DNA of 64,000 bases, taken from positions 55,697 to 119,696 of the forward strand of contig CAYFHO010000007.1 of assembly GCA_964342825.1 (NCBI GenBank). Direction: 5' to 3'. This DNA comes from AAA164-E04 sp964342825 (GTDB lineage Bacteria; Verrucomicrobiota; Verrucomicrobiia; Limisphaerales; AAA164-E04). Below are positions 44,007 through 52,469 of the stretch, piece by piece (the stretch's first letter is position 1; every line of letters starts with the position of its first letter). The position numbers and the translations under genes are program-made. The notes under the pieces were generated by a model. It did not search any database, was not told the origin of the DNA, and was given only the letters and a program-made list of their open reading frames with translations.

Positions 44007-45470
44007 ATGTGTACTGTGTCTATGTTTGAGCCTTTGCCAGTCGAATCACGATTTTTGAGCTACTTCACACGTCCGATGGATGCTCAACATGATGGTGATC
44101 ATTACCTTCCGGGGATATGTGATCAGGGTTCCGATTGCGCGGGCTTGCTGGCACCTATCAAAGGGCAATTTCAATCTGCCTATTATCGCCTCAACCGAAC
44201 CCAAGCATTGCTTGAGAATCCCAACCTGCAGGCGCATGAACTGGATCCATTGACTTTTCAGCTCAGAAACATCAAGGAAGCATTACGGGCGTTGGAAAAT
44301 GCCTGCACACCTTTCGGTTTTTTAGCTCAACCCATTTTCACCGAAACAAACAGTCGGTTGGTGTCGAAATTGAAATTCACCCATCCAAGACCCAAGGAAG
44401 CGCCTGAAATCGAGTTTCCAGTCGTTGAGACCAGCAGCAGTTTTTGTGTCACTCTGACATTTAAGGAGGATGAAAAATCTGAATTCAAACCTGAGCAGGA
44501 TGTAAGTCATTCCAATAGAAAACAGAAAATCATACTTAAATCATTCCTTTCCCCTGGTGATATTTTGATGCTCACGGCTGCCGTTCGCGATCTGCATCTG
44601 TGTTGCCCGGGCAAATATTTGACCGATGTTCGGACTCCATGTGATTCTTTATGGGAGAATAACCCTAATTTGACTTCCTTGAATGAGTACGATCCTGATG
44701 TCAAAACCATCCATTGTGAATATCCTTTGGTTCATCAATCCAATCAACGCCCTTTCCACTTCATCCATGGCTACTCACAGTTCCTGCAGAAAGAACTGGA
44801 TGAAGATGTGGTCCCCACTGATTTTCGGGGTGATGTTCATTTGTCTGATTCGGAAAAAGACCATCCATTCCTGACGGACGAACAAAATCCGAATGGACTT
44901 CCCATTTGGATCGTATGTGCCGGTGGGAAGTATGACTACACCATCAAGTGGTGGCATTGGCGAAGATATCAGCAGGTTGTGGACACCTTTGAAGATAAGA
45001 TTCTCTTTGTGCAGGTTGGGGAGGATGGACACTTTCATCCTCCATTGGAAAATGTCATTGATATGCGGGGTAAAACCAGCCTCCGCGAAATGATCCATTT
45101 GATGCATTGGGCCGATGGAGTCCTCTGTGGGGTCACCTTCCACATGCACCTGGCGGCGGCTGTCCCGTTGCGACCAAACCAACATTCCCGACCGGCCATC
45201 ATTGTTGCCGGAGGTCGGGAGGCTCCTCATTGGGAGGCTTATCCAACCCATCAATTTTTGCACACCGTAGGTATGCTTCCTTGTTGCTCCAAAGGTGGTT
45301 GTTGGAAATCTCGTACCCTTCCCCTGGGGGACGGAGACGAGAAAGATGAGGAATCCAATCTTTGCGTCGACGTGGTGAACGGATTGCCGCGCTGCATGGA
45401 CATGATCACTGTAGGTCAAGTCTGCCATCACATTACAATGGCCTATGCGGGTACGCAAAAAGTAGAGTGA
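44007..45470 (+). CDS. Glycosyltransferase family 9 / heptosyltransferase-like protein
   Basis: 487 residues; alternative ATG at 44022. The first 170 residues match nothing I know. From about residue 175 it follows the GT9 fold: KIILKSFLSPGDILMLTAAVRDL (N-terminal Rossmann strand and loop), IWIVCAGGKYDYTIKWWHWRRYQQVV, VIDMRGKTSLREMIHLMHWADGVLCGVTFHMHLAAAVP (nucleotide-sugar side) and PAIIVAGGREAPHWE. A C-terminal Cys cluster (C426, C427, C432, C453, C463) is unlike LPS heptosyltransferases and recalls the iron-binding finger of TibC-type protein heptosyltransferases; that comparison is inference. No membrane segment is seen. It lies 28 bases before the small Ser-tail gene, a candidate acceptor. 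Confidence 0.78.
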   Translation: MCTVSMFEPLPVESRFLSYFTRPMDAQHDGDHYLPGICDQGSDCAGLLAPIKGQFQSAYYRLNRTQALLENPNLQAHELDPLTFQLRNIKEALRALENACTPFGFLAQPIFTETNSRLVSKLKFTHPRPKEAPEIEFPVVETSSSFCVTLTFKEDEKSEFKPEQDVSHSNRKQKIILKSFLSPGDILMLTAAVRDLHLCCPGKYLTDVRTPCDSLWENNPNLTSLNEYDPDVKTIHCEYPLVHQSNQRPFHFIHGYSQFLQKELDEDVVPTDFRGDVHLSDSEKDHPFLTDEQNPNGLPIWIVCAGGKYDYTIKWWHWRRYQQVVDTFEDKILFVQVGEDGHFHPPLENVIDMRGKTSLREMIHLMHWADGVLCGVTFHMHLAAAVPLRPNQHSRPAIIVAGGREAPHWEAYPTHQFLHTVGMLPCCSKGGCWKSRTLPLGDGDEKDEESNLCVDVVNGLPRCMDMITVGQVCHHITMAYAGTQKVE

Positions 45471-45498
45471 AACCAATAAAACTAGTAAAGGACTCAGA

Positions 45499-45888
45499 AT
45501 GGATAAACAAAGTGAGGGTAATATAAGCTTTGACCTATTTATGGAAAAGATCATGGCTTGTGTTCGAAAGGTGAATGACGCATCCCGGGCCATAGGGTCG
45601 GCTGATGAACTGGAGGATGATTCGGAGCTTTGGGAAGGCTATCGAACAGCATTGGATCGATTGCACGATACCGTTAAGCATGGTCAAAAAAGTGGCAACG
45701 GGGTGCAGGCAGTGAGGAACTGTACTGCTGAATTGCTTTATGATCAAAAATCAAACGGAGATGGAGATAAGAATCCGTTATGCATAGTCGGGGTGCGACT
45801 CAGGGGGTGGGTGAACACTACCCAGTTATCGGGTGATCCGGTTTCTTCGGTGTCCAGTAGTAGTAGCTCCACAGGGGGCGGGGGGTGA
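45499..45888 (+). CDS. Small protein with Ser/Thr/Gly C-terminal tail (possible modification substrate)
   Basis: 129 residues, preceded by AAAGGA about 7 bases before the ATG. No known family. Residues 1-70 are predicted helical and acidic (FDLFMEKIMACVRKVNDAS, SELWEGYRTALDRLHDTVKHG). Residues about 92-106 look like a short beta strand (LCIVGVRLRGWVNT). The last 16 residues are PVSSVSSSSSSTGGGG. A leader-like helical region with a hydroxyl-rich tail, between a GT9 enzyme and a subtilase, is what one would expect of a glycosylated or processed peptide substrate. The tail could equally be a flexible linker. There is no signal peptide. Confidence 0.65.
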   Translation: MDKQSEGNISFDLFMEKIMACVRKVNDASRAIGSADELEDDSELWEGYRTALDRLHDTVKHGQKSGNGVQAVRNCTAELLYDQKSNGDGDKNPLCIVGVRLRGWVNTTQLSGDPVSSVSSSSSSTGGGG

Positions 45889-45934
45889 TCATCCTTTCAG
45901 AATTGAATTCAAATGTATCCCCTTGAACGGGCTC

Positions 45935-46939
45935 ATGGTCTATTGTGAGAGAAAACACCATTGGGGAATGGATTACATCGGTGCCACTCGCATTCACAAC
46001 AGGGATGCGAGTGGCATTTTGGTTGGACTAGTGGACGGAGGAATGGATGTTACCCATCGAATCTTCGAGGGGAATTTATGGACCCGTAATTGTCATCAAC
46101 ACTCACCGCGACAGGGTGGTTCAAGTCGCTTGGAAGAGGTAAATGCAGGTCGCGTGATTGACTTTACCCAATTTTCGCCAGATTGCTCAAATCAGGTTTC
46201 CGGTTCTCTGGCAATGAATCATGGAACTCAGGTTGCCTCCATCGTTGGAGGTCGTCCGGTTGAAGGTATCTTTCAAGGAGGGGTGGCTCACTCACTAAAA
46301 ATTCTGCCGCTCAAGGTTCAGCCAATCTCGCCAGAACATGCAGTCGATGCCATTTGCATGGCTATTCAGTATGCCATCGAGCAGGAGGTTAACATCTTAA
46401 ATTGTAGTTTTATCATTTATGGAAAGAATGATCGGCTGAAATCCATTTTCGAAAAAGCGATCCAAAGTGGTATGCTTATAGTTGCAGCTGCTGGTAATGA
46501 GGATGAAAACCTTGAAGAATACCCAGGTTATCCGGCCTCTTTAACCTCAAATTCTCTGATTACTGTGGGAGCTATTCAGTCCGGTTTTCCTGATCACCTT
46601 TCAGCCTGCAGCAATGAAGGCGCCTTGGTGGATATTGCAGCGCCCGGTGATGGTGAATTGTATCTCAGTGCTCACAAAAGGGTAGAACATCCCCCAGGGA
46701 AGACTTCTTATGCCGCTGCTTATGTGACTGGAGTTGCTGCTTTGGTTTGGGCCCGGTTGGTTGATCGAAGTTTAACCCGGCGGGAACAGACTCAAAAAGT
46801 AAAAGAAGTTATTTTGTGTCATGCCAGAAAGGTCATTCCTCGACTTAAAACAGGGAATCCGAATCCTCGAATCAAAACCTGGGGTGACGGTAATCCTATT
46901 CTGAATACTCGATTTCTGGGCAGCGGAAAAGATTTTTAG
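45935..46939 (+). CDS. Subtilisin-like serine protease (S8), no signal peptide
   Basis: 334 residues from the ATG at 45935. The frame is open from GTG 45833, which would overlap the previous gene by 56 bases; TTG 45923 is another option. The domain starts right after 45935 with HHWGMDYIGATRI. The catalytic triad is intact: Asp34 in LVDGGMD, His96 in NHGTQVAS, Ser258 in KTSYAAAYVTG, with oxyanion Asn188 in AAAGNED. No signal peptide, long prodomain or cell-wall anchor is visible, so it probably acts in the cytoplasm, perhaps on the small protein upstream. Its 3' end overlaps the convergent sigma factor gene by 4 bases. Confidence 0.88.
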   Translation: MVYCERKHHWGMDYIGATRIHNRDASGILVGLVDGGMDVTHRIFEGNLWTRNCHQHSPRQGGSSRLEEVNAGRVIDFTQFSPDCSNQVSGSLAMNHGTQVASIVGGRPVEGIFQGGVAHSLKILPLKVQPISPEHAVDAICMAIQYAIEQEVNILNCSFIIYGKNDRLKSIFEKAIQSGMLIVAAAGNEDENLEEYPGYPASLTSNSLITVGAIQSGFPDHLSACSNEGALVDIAAPGDGELYLSAHKRVEHPPGKTSYAAAYVTGVAALVWARLVDRSLTRREQTQKVKEVILCHARKVIPRLKTGNPNPRIKTWGDGNPILNTRFLGSGKDF

Positions 46940-47529
46940 GGATGGGGAGATTCGCCATCGTTTGCTTGCTGGTTCAGGTAATCTGAGATGGCTTCATGCA
47001 AGAGGGCTCGCCCTTTTTGCAAGCGTCTCTTAATCGATTTTTCAGACATCTCAAACATCTTCGATAAATCCAAAATACTCATCCCGGTGATGTAATGATG
47101 TTCCACAATTTCGACCAGTTCCTTGTCGGTTTGACTTAAGGCATGCAGACACTCTTCCAACGCGATGATGTGCTCGGGATGTTGCTTGGCTGTATCGGGA
47201 AGGTTATAAAGGTCTACTTCTTCCGGGTGAACATAGGAAATCTCTGGCCGCGAAGAGGCATTTCGGCGGCGAGCATAATCCACAAGTGCCTTTCGCATCG
47301 AGTTGTGCATTGCGGCGAAAAACTGTTTTCTGTTTTTCCATTTCACCTCTGTCCAATCCTGCCCTTTCAACTTGCATCGACGCAATGCCGTGTGGACAAG
47401 TGCGGTTGGCCTCACGGAATGGGCATTTGCTTCCATGCTCAACAGACCAACCGCCGCACTCCTGAGGTCGCCCAACAGGTTTTCGATGTCTTCAATTGAA
47501 AATGATTCACCCTCTCCCTCACCCTGCAT
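46936..47529 (-). CDS. ECF-type RNA polymerase sigma factor (planctomycete-type)
   Basis: 197 residues. Features of the ECF subfamily common in Planctomycetes: VRPTALVHTALRRCKLKG in region 2, W-K-N-R-K-Q-F-F-A-A-M-H-N-S-M-R-K-A-L-V-D-Y-A-R-R-R (region 2.4 style), then a region 4 helix-turn-helix (YITGMSILDLSKMFEMSEKSIKRRLQKGRALL). The N-terminus is a short Gly/Glu run. No anti-sigma gene is adjacent. It is convergent with the subtilase gene, and its promoter region (47530-47627) lies next to the VOC gene. Sigma factors of this type are often linked to Ser/Thr kinases, and one is encoded 4 kb away. Confidence 0.9.
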   Translation of the reverse strand: MQGEGEGESFSIEDIENLLGDLRSAAVGLLSMEANAHSVRPTALVHTALRRCKLKGQDWTEVKWKNRKQFFAAMHNSMRKALVDYARRRNASSRPEISYVHPEEVDLYNLPDTAKQHPEHIIALEECLHALSQTDKELVEIVEHHYITGMSILDLSKMFEMSEKSIKRRLQKGRALLHEAISDYLNQQANDGESPHP

Positions 47530-47627
47530 GGCCTTTAGATTGTCGGAATCACGATATTTTTCAAGATTTACCGAATGTGATTTCCATCAAGAAACAACCA
47601 TTCCAATACTCCGTATGTGAAGAGATG

Positions 47628-48029
47628 TTACTCAGGGCAGGGGGCATCTGCGTTTTGCCAGAATGCAAAAGTGGCTCCTTGAGGATCCATAATGATCGCG
47701 AAACTACCCATTGGGATATCGACTCGTTCCTGGCAAATCTTCGCTCCCAATTCGCGTGCTTTGGAAACAGCTGCATCCAGATCTTCAACACCGATATAAC
47801 TCATCCACATACCGGGAGCATCCTGAGCATCCCCCGGCGGGGTGACACATCCGCCAACCATTTCTCCATTTTTTTTGAACATGGTGTAGCTCTCTCCACC
47901 CGGCATTTCCATGGATTCAGTGGTCCACCCAAATAACTGAGTGTAAAATTGAATGCTGGATTCTTTATCCTTCGTGATGAGTTCGTTCCATCCGATGGTG
48001 CCAATTTTTGGAGTGTTTTCGTTGCTCAT
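47628..48029 (-). CDS. VOC (glyoxalase/bleomycin-resistance) family protein
   Basis: 133 residues with the two beta-alpha-beta-beta-beta modules of the vicinal oxygen chelate fold: WNELITKDKESSIQFYTQLFGW and the second module MWMSYIGVEDLDAAVSKARELGA...GSFAIIMDPQGATFAFWQ. An AGGA lies 8 bases before the ATG. The family includes glyoxalases, dioxygenases and antibiotic-binding proteins. This subgroup (GWNEL..D...FY..LFGW) is usually annotated only as VOC family, and no function can be given. Confidence 0.9.
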   Translation of the reverse strand: MSNENTPKIGTIGWNELITKDKESSIQFYTQLFGWTTESMEMPGGESYTMFKKNGEMVGGCVTPPGDAQDAPGMWMSYIGVEDLDAAVSKARELGAKICQERVDIPMGSFAIIMDPQGATFAFWQNADAPCPE

Positions 48030-48354
48030 ATCTTTAGTCCTTCATTACTTGGTTCGTCGGGAACTTTAAGTTCCAACAAGGCAAGGTCGAGACAATTCAT
48101 CTTGTTGATCTTGTTTGAATTGCTCCTATGGGGCACTTCGATTTTAATTCAATCCACATTTGTGGGTTGCTTCGGAGCCTACCCCAAGTTAGTATCCATG
48201 AGTCCTGATTAAATCAGGAGGTTCTGCTTTGAAATAAAAGCGTTACTACGTGTGAATGTAAGTGAACAGACCGGGGTGAGTTGCCCCGGTCTTTTTTGAT
48301 CTCCAACGCCAGGTCCGATCTTGCAGTCTTCAAGTCTTTGTCTATGTTTCTGTG
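48030..48354. other. Intergenic region with an orphan terminator
   Basis: 325 bases between the VOC gene (-) and the TPR/FG-GAP gene (+). It contains a perfect inverted repeat TCCTGAT-TAA-ATCAGGA (48203-48219) followed by GAGG, and a strong plus-strand terminator (48268-48297). No coding frame of any length is supported, so either a small RNA or a transcribed leader with attenuation is possible. Confidence 0.6.
48268..48297 (+). terminator. Strong rho-independent terminator with no upstream plus-strand gene
   Basis: A 9-bp perfect stem (AGACCGGGG / CCCCGGTCT) with loop TGAGTTG runs into six T. The T-run exists only on the plus strand. The nearest upstream plus-strand gene ends at 46939, so this hairpin does not end a known transcript. 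Confidence 0.88.
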
Positions 48355-51300
48355 ATGACTTCTCAATCCGGTAATCATGGTGGCGGCAAAATTCCTCCCG
48401 GAGTTTTCGTCTTGCTATTGCTATTGTTGGTAGCAGGCATGTTCGCCATGTTTCATGTGCCCACTCAGGAAATTCGTAAGCAACAGCAGGCTGCGTCCAA
48501 TCAGTCTGATGGAAAGGATGTTTCAGACCAATTCATGGAGCTTATGAATTCCGGAAAAAACATGTTGAACCAAGGTCTGAGTGGAGCGGAAAAAGCAGCC
48601 GAAAGTTTCAAGCGTGCCACCGAGTTAAATCCTGGCGACCTGGATGCAAAACTCAATTTAGCCAACGCCCTTCTGCTCATGGGGCGTGCCGAGGAGGTAT
48701 TGCAGCAGACATCCGAAGCACTGAAGCTAAACCCCAATTCGGCTGCTGCCCATTACATCACCGGATGTGCGCATGTGCGGATGGGGCAATTTGAACAGGC
48801 CGTGCAATCTCTTCAGATTGCCAAGCAGATTGATCATACGATCAATGCAGTTAGTTACCAACTCGGTCGAGCCCATCAGGGACTGGGTCAATGGCAACCC
48901 GCTGCTTCTGAGTTTGAAGAGGTGATTCAGTTCGATCCAGAACATCCCTCTGCCTATTATAACCTGAGCCAAACCTACTTGAGAATGGACCGGCGTGCAG
49001 ATGCGGAAAACATGTTGGAGAAACATCAGGAAGTTGTGGCGAAAAATCCTTTGAGTGCGGATCCGTCTGTAACAGAAAAATGCATTTATACCGAGGCAAT
49101 TGCTCCCTTTCAATTGGAGCAACCTGAGCTGGAAGGCATCGCTGTCAAATTTGTGGATGTTACTTCAGAAATGCTCGGTGAGAATGCTGACTCTTATCAA
49201 GGTCCTATCGGTTTACTGGATGTAGGGCATGATGATCAGTTGGATATTCTTGTGCGCCAGAAGGAGCAGGGTTTCAAACTCCTCACTCAACAAGCTGGGC
49301 AGTTTCACTCACAAGGTTTTCCTGTTCCTGCATTACCTGATGCCAAATATTTTCAATGTTTAATAGGTGACTTACAGCATCAGGGATCGATGAGAACAGG
49401 GCAGCAGGAAGATGTGATTCTCCTTTCGGATCAAGGAACCCAGGTTTTTCAGGTGTCACCCAACGGCATGATGTCAGATTCATCCATGTTTTCCAGGCTG
49501 GCACCTCTACACGCTCTCAAAGCACACCTGACCGATTTCGATATCACTGGAAAATTGGACCTCATGGCATTGAACTCCACAAATCGCTCGCTCCTCTTTC
49601 ACAGAAACCAGGGAACCTTTTCATTTACCCTCGAAACATCAAACACAAACTTACCATCGGGATTAACTGGGGTCGTTGATTTCATGTTTGATGATTGGGA
49701 TGGAGATGACCTTCCCGATTTGTTTGTGGCCCTGGAGTCCGAACCTGCCCGCCTTTACTTAAAGAAACGTGGTGCCGCCATGGAGCTTGCTGAAGTGAGC
49801 GCAGACTGGCCACAAGCATCCTCGCTGGTTGTCGGAGATCTTAATAATGATTTGCGCATGGATGTGGTCTTCCTGACCGAAACCGGGGCACAGGTTCGGT
49901 TGCAAGGTGCAGAAACCTCGTCCGACTTGAAGTTTAATGGATCTCAACCTAAATCACTCGAATTGTTGGATTATGATAATGATGGATGGTTGGATCTGGT
50001 CGCCCTGGGCGGTGACCAAATGCAGGTCTGGCGTAATCGCGGATTGGAAGGGTTTATCGATGTTTCGACTGCTCTCGGATTGAACGAAGTCCAACTCGGA
50101 CCAGTTCAAAGTCTGCATCGTGGAGACCTGGATGGAGATTGTGATACGGATTGGGTTTTAACCCTGGCCGATCAGTCCATACGTATCCTGAAAAATGAAG
50201 GTGGAAGCGCCAACACCATGATGAAGGTCCGTATGGAAGGTAGTCGATCGAATCCCAGTGGAATAGGGGTGAAGCTTGAGGTAACCACTGGGGGGCTTCG
50301 AATGATGCGCTCTCTCCATCAGTTACCTTTTGAAATTGGTTTGGGCAAACGAAGAAAAGTCGATTCCATTGACCCTCATTGGACGGACACTATTACACAG
50401 GTAGATTACGAGATCGAATCCTGCTCGAGCCTGGTCATTTTCGAATTGGAAATGCCCACCGGCTCTTGTCCCTATCTTTACGCTTGGGATGGAGAAAGCT
50501 TCCGTTTCGTAACGGACCTTCTTGGTGCGGCCCCTCTGGGATTACCTGTTGCAGAAGGCGTTTATATTCCTGCTGATACAGAGGAAATTGTTTGGGTAGG
50601 TAATGATGCGCTGTTCCCCTCGAAAGATGGACAACACGTTTTGCAAATAACAGAAGAGTTGCGCGAAGTGCTTTACCTGGACGAAGCCAAGTTGATGGTG
50701 GTGGATCATCCTGCAGGAACGGAGGTGCATTCAACAAGCAAACTGCTGCCCAAACCTCCGTTTCCAGAACATCAACTTCAAACATTCGGTGATGCTCGAT
50801 CGGTTCGGTCTGCCAGGCGAAATGATGGTAAGGATGTTACGGATGCCCTCAAACAGATCGATCAGGATATGGCATCACCAGTTGAATTGCAGGTGCCACA
50901 GCTCCGAGGCCTGGCAGAGCCTTATTCCATAGAAATGGATTTTGGCCATGTGAACGGCGAAGATCCCTGGGCGTTGGTCCTGACCGGTTGGTTGCACTTT
51001 GGTGGTGGTATGGCAAACATGGGGGCATCTCATCATCCCGACCTGGGATTCCCGTTTCCGACACTCGAGATTAAAAAAGCAGATGGTGATTGGCATCCTT
51101 TAGACGTCAATGTAGGGGCTCCTGCCGGTAAAACCAAAACGATAGTGGTGGATCTGGCTGGTCAGTTACATACCGGTCCCTTGCAACTCAAGCTGAGCAT
51201 GGCTTTTGAAATTCATTGGGATCGCATTCAGTTGATGCAGGCCGTTGGTGAGTCGGATACTCAAGTTTACACCATGAGCCCCAGCTCCACGGATTTGCAT

Positions 51301-51759
51301 TGGCGTGGATTCAGTCCTTTCATGGACCTGCCCTGGACCCAACCACTGACCCCTGATTACGATCGTGTGTCGTTTGCTCCCAATTGGTTGGTGACCCCGT
51401 CAGGATGGTGCACTCGATATGGAGAAGTGGACGAATTACTTTCCGTTCGAGATGATCAGCTGGTGTTGATGAACGGTGGGGATGAATTGACCCTGAATTT
51501 TGCTTCAGAACAAATGCCCCCTCGAAAGCCCGAATTTGAAAGGGATTTTTTCCTGATGACATCCGGCTGGGACAAAGATGCGGATTTCCATGTGGCAAAA
51601 GGTTGGACGGTGGGCCCATTACCCTGGCATGGAATGAATGATCAAGCCTACGGAATCGAACATCGTCCTGACCATCTTGATGGTGAATGGATGAAAATCT
51701 ACAATACCAGATGGGTGGGTGAAATGACCTTAAGAAAAAAGCGTCAGAGTCAGCGTTAG
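48355..51759 (+). CDS. Membrane-anchored TPR / FG-GAP (VCBS) / ASPIC-UnbV-like protein
   Basis: About 1,134 residues; GTG at 48352 or ATG at 48355. One N-terminal membrane segment (GVFVLLLLLLVAGMFAMF) would place the rest outside the cytoplasm. Residues about 60-230 contain four to five TPRs (SFKRATELNPGDLDAKLNLA). Residues about 260-600 carry FG-GAP/VCBS repeats with Ca-binding loops: DDWDGDDLPDLFVA, DYDNDGWLDLVAL, DLDGDCDTDWVLT. An ASPIC/UnbV-like region follows (about 615-670). The C-terminal block begins YLYAWDGESFRFVTDLLGAAPLG, which recurs in such PVC and acidobacterial proteins. The likely role is extracellular or periplasmic binding; no enzymatic motif is seen. Confidence 0.85.
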   Translation: MTSQSGNHGGGKIPPGVFVLLLLLLVAGMFAMFHVPTQEIRKQQQAASNQSDGKDVSDQFMELMNSGKNMLNQGLSGAEKAAESFKRATELNPGDLDAKLNLANALLLMGRAEEVLQQTSEALKLNPNSAAAHYITGCAHVRMGQFEQAVQSLQIAKQIDHTINAVSYQLGRAHQGLGQWQPAASEFEEVIQFDPEHPSAYYNLSQTYLRMDRRADAENMLEKHQEVVAKNPLSADPSVTEKCIYTEAIAPFQLEQPELEGIAVKFVDVTSEMLGENADSYQGPIGLLDVGHDDQLDILVRQKEQGFKLLTQQAGQFHSQGFPVPALPDAKYFQCLIGDLQHQGSMRTGQQEDVILLSDQGTQVFQVSPNGMMSDSSMFSRLAPLHALKAHLTDFDITGKLDLMALNSTNRSLLFHRNQGTFSFTLETSNTNLPSGLTGVVDFMFDDWDGDDLPDLFVALESEPARLYLKKRGAAMELAEVSADWPQASSLVVGDLNNDLRMDVVFLTETGAQVRLQGAETSSDLKFNGSQPKSLELLDYDNDGWLDLVALGGDQMQVWRNRGLEGFIDVSTALGLNEVQLGPVQSLHRGDLDGDCDTDWVLTLADQSIRILKNEGGSANTMMKVRMEGSRSNPSGIGVKLEVTTGGLRMMRSLHQLPFEIGLGKRRKVDSIDPHWTDTITQVDYEIESCSSLVIFELEMPTGSCPYLYAWDGESFRFVTDLLGAAPLGLPVAEGVYIPADTEEIVWVGNDALFPSKDGQHVLQITEELREVLYLDEAKLMVVDHPAGTEVHSTSKLLPKPPFPEHQLQTFGDARSVRSARRNDGKDVTDALKQIDQDMASPVELQVPQLRGLAEPYSIEMDFGHVNGEDPWALVLTGWLHFGGGMANMGASHHPDLGFPFPTLEIKKADGDWHPLDVNVGAPAGKTKTIVVDLAGQLHTGPLQLKLSMAFEIHWDRIQLMQAVGESDTQVYTMSPSSTDLHWRGFSPFMDLPWTQPLTPDYDRVSFAPNWLVTPSGWCTRYGEVDELLSVRDDQLVLMNGGDELTLNFASEQMPPRKPEFERDFFLMTSGWDKDADFHVAKGWTVGPLPWHGMNDQAYGIEHRPDHLDGEWMKIYNTRWVGEMTLRKKRQSQR

Positions 51760-51788
51760 TTATTCAGAATGGATAGAAGTCATCGACT

Positions 51789-52160
51789 ATGGAATTGTCA
51801 GAAGAGCAAATCGAAGCGATACGTGTAAAAGCGGAAGAGGGTGATCGGGACGCGCAATATGAATTGGGCTGGCGTCATGCAATTGGAATGGGATTGGAAC
51901 TGGATGATGAGATCGCACTCGATTGGTTGACCAAGGCTGCGGAACAGGGACACCCACTGGCTCAGAACAATCTGGGTGCACGCTATTATTCGGGGGACGG
52001 AGTAGAATTGGATATCCTGCAGGCATACATTTGGTTTTATCGTGCCGCTGCCCAAAATGATCGGAAGGCAGCCAAGAATCGAGATGCGGTCTTTCGGCAG
52101 CTTTCAGAAGAGCAAAAGGAAAAGGCTCGCACCATCCTTCCTAAATCTTCGTCATCTTGA
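51789..52160 (+). CDS. Sel1-repeat protein
   Basis: 123 residues with two Sel1-like repeats: GDRDAQYELGWRHAIGMGLELDDEIALDWLTKAAEQGHPLAQNNLG and the following ARYYSGDGVELDILQAYIWFYRAAAQ. There is no signal peptide. Small Sel1 proteins are helical adaptor modules and their partners are not predictable from sequence. It starts 29 bases after the TPR/FG-GAP gene on the same strand and may be co-transcribed with it. Confidence 0.85.
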   Translation: MELSEEQIEAIRVKAEEGDRDAQYELGWRHAIGMGLELDDEIALDWLTKAAEQGHPLAQNNLGARYYSGDGVELDILQAYIWFYRAAAQNDRKAAKNRDAVFRQLSEEQKEKARTILPKSSSS

Positions 52161-52195
52161 TTTGCTATCCGATGGATTGAATACAAACGAATAGG

Positions 52196-52432
52196 ATGAA
52201 AATCCCCATTGTCTCCAACGGCCTTGAACATCATAAATCAAGCGCTGAATTTCGCCTTCAATTGCGAAAGGTGAAACAGGAAATCAATGACCGTTATCGA
52301 GTGCGACTGGAGAAATCTAATTTCCTGATGCGACTTTGGATTCGCTTTCAAATGTTCCGTGAATTCAATAGGAAGAAAACACAGCTGGAGCCATCGTCCC
52401 AGGCTCTTTATTTGGGCACTGTCAAATATTGA
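52196..52432 (+). CDS. Small basic hypothetical protein
   Basis: 78 residues, very basic, with a central helix-rich stretch (RLQLRKVKQEINDRYRVRLEK) and the ending PSSQALYLG. Not recognised. The composition is protein-like (no low complexity, well-spaced hydrophobics), it is preceded by GAATAGG close to the ATG, and it follows the Sel1 gene by 35 bases on the same strand. A real small gene is somewhat more likely than not. Confidence 0.5.
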   Translation: MKIPIVSNGLEHHKSSAEFRLQLRKVKQEINDRYRVRLEKSNFLMRLWIRFQMFREFNRKKTQLEPSSQALYLGTVKY

Positions 52433-52469
52433 GATGTCTTCATCTGTCGGTTGGACGCAGAATTCTCAA

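Noticed and set aside
44775..45593. 272-codon minus-strand frame opposite the GT9 gene
   Set aside because: Antisense shadow; the plus strand carries a full GT9 fold in frame.
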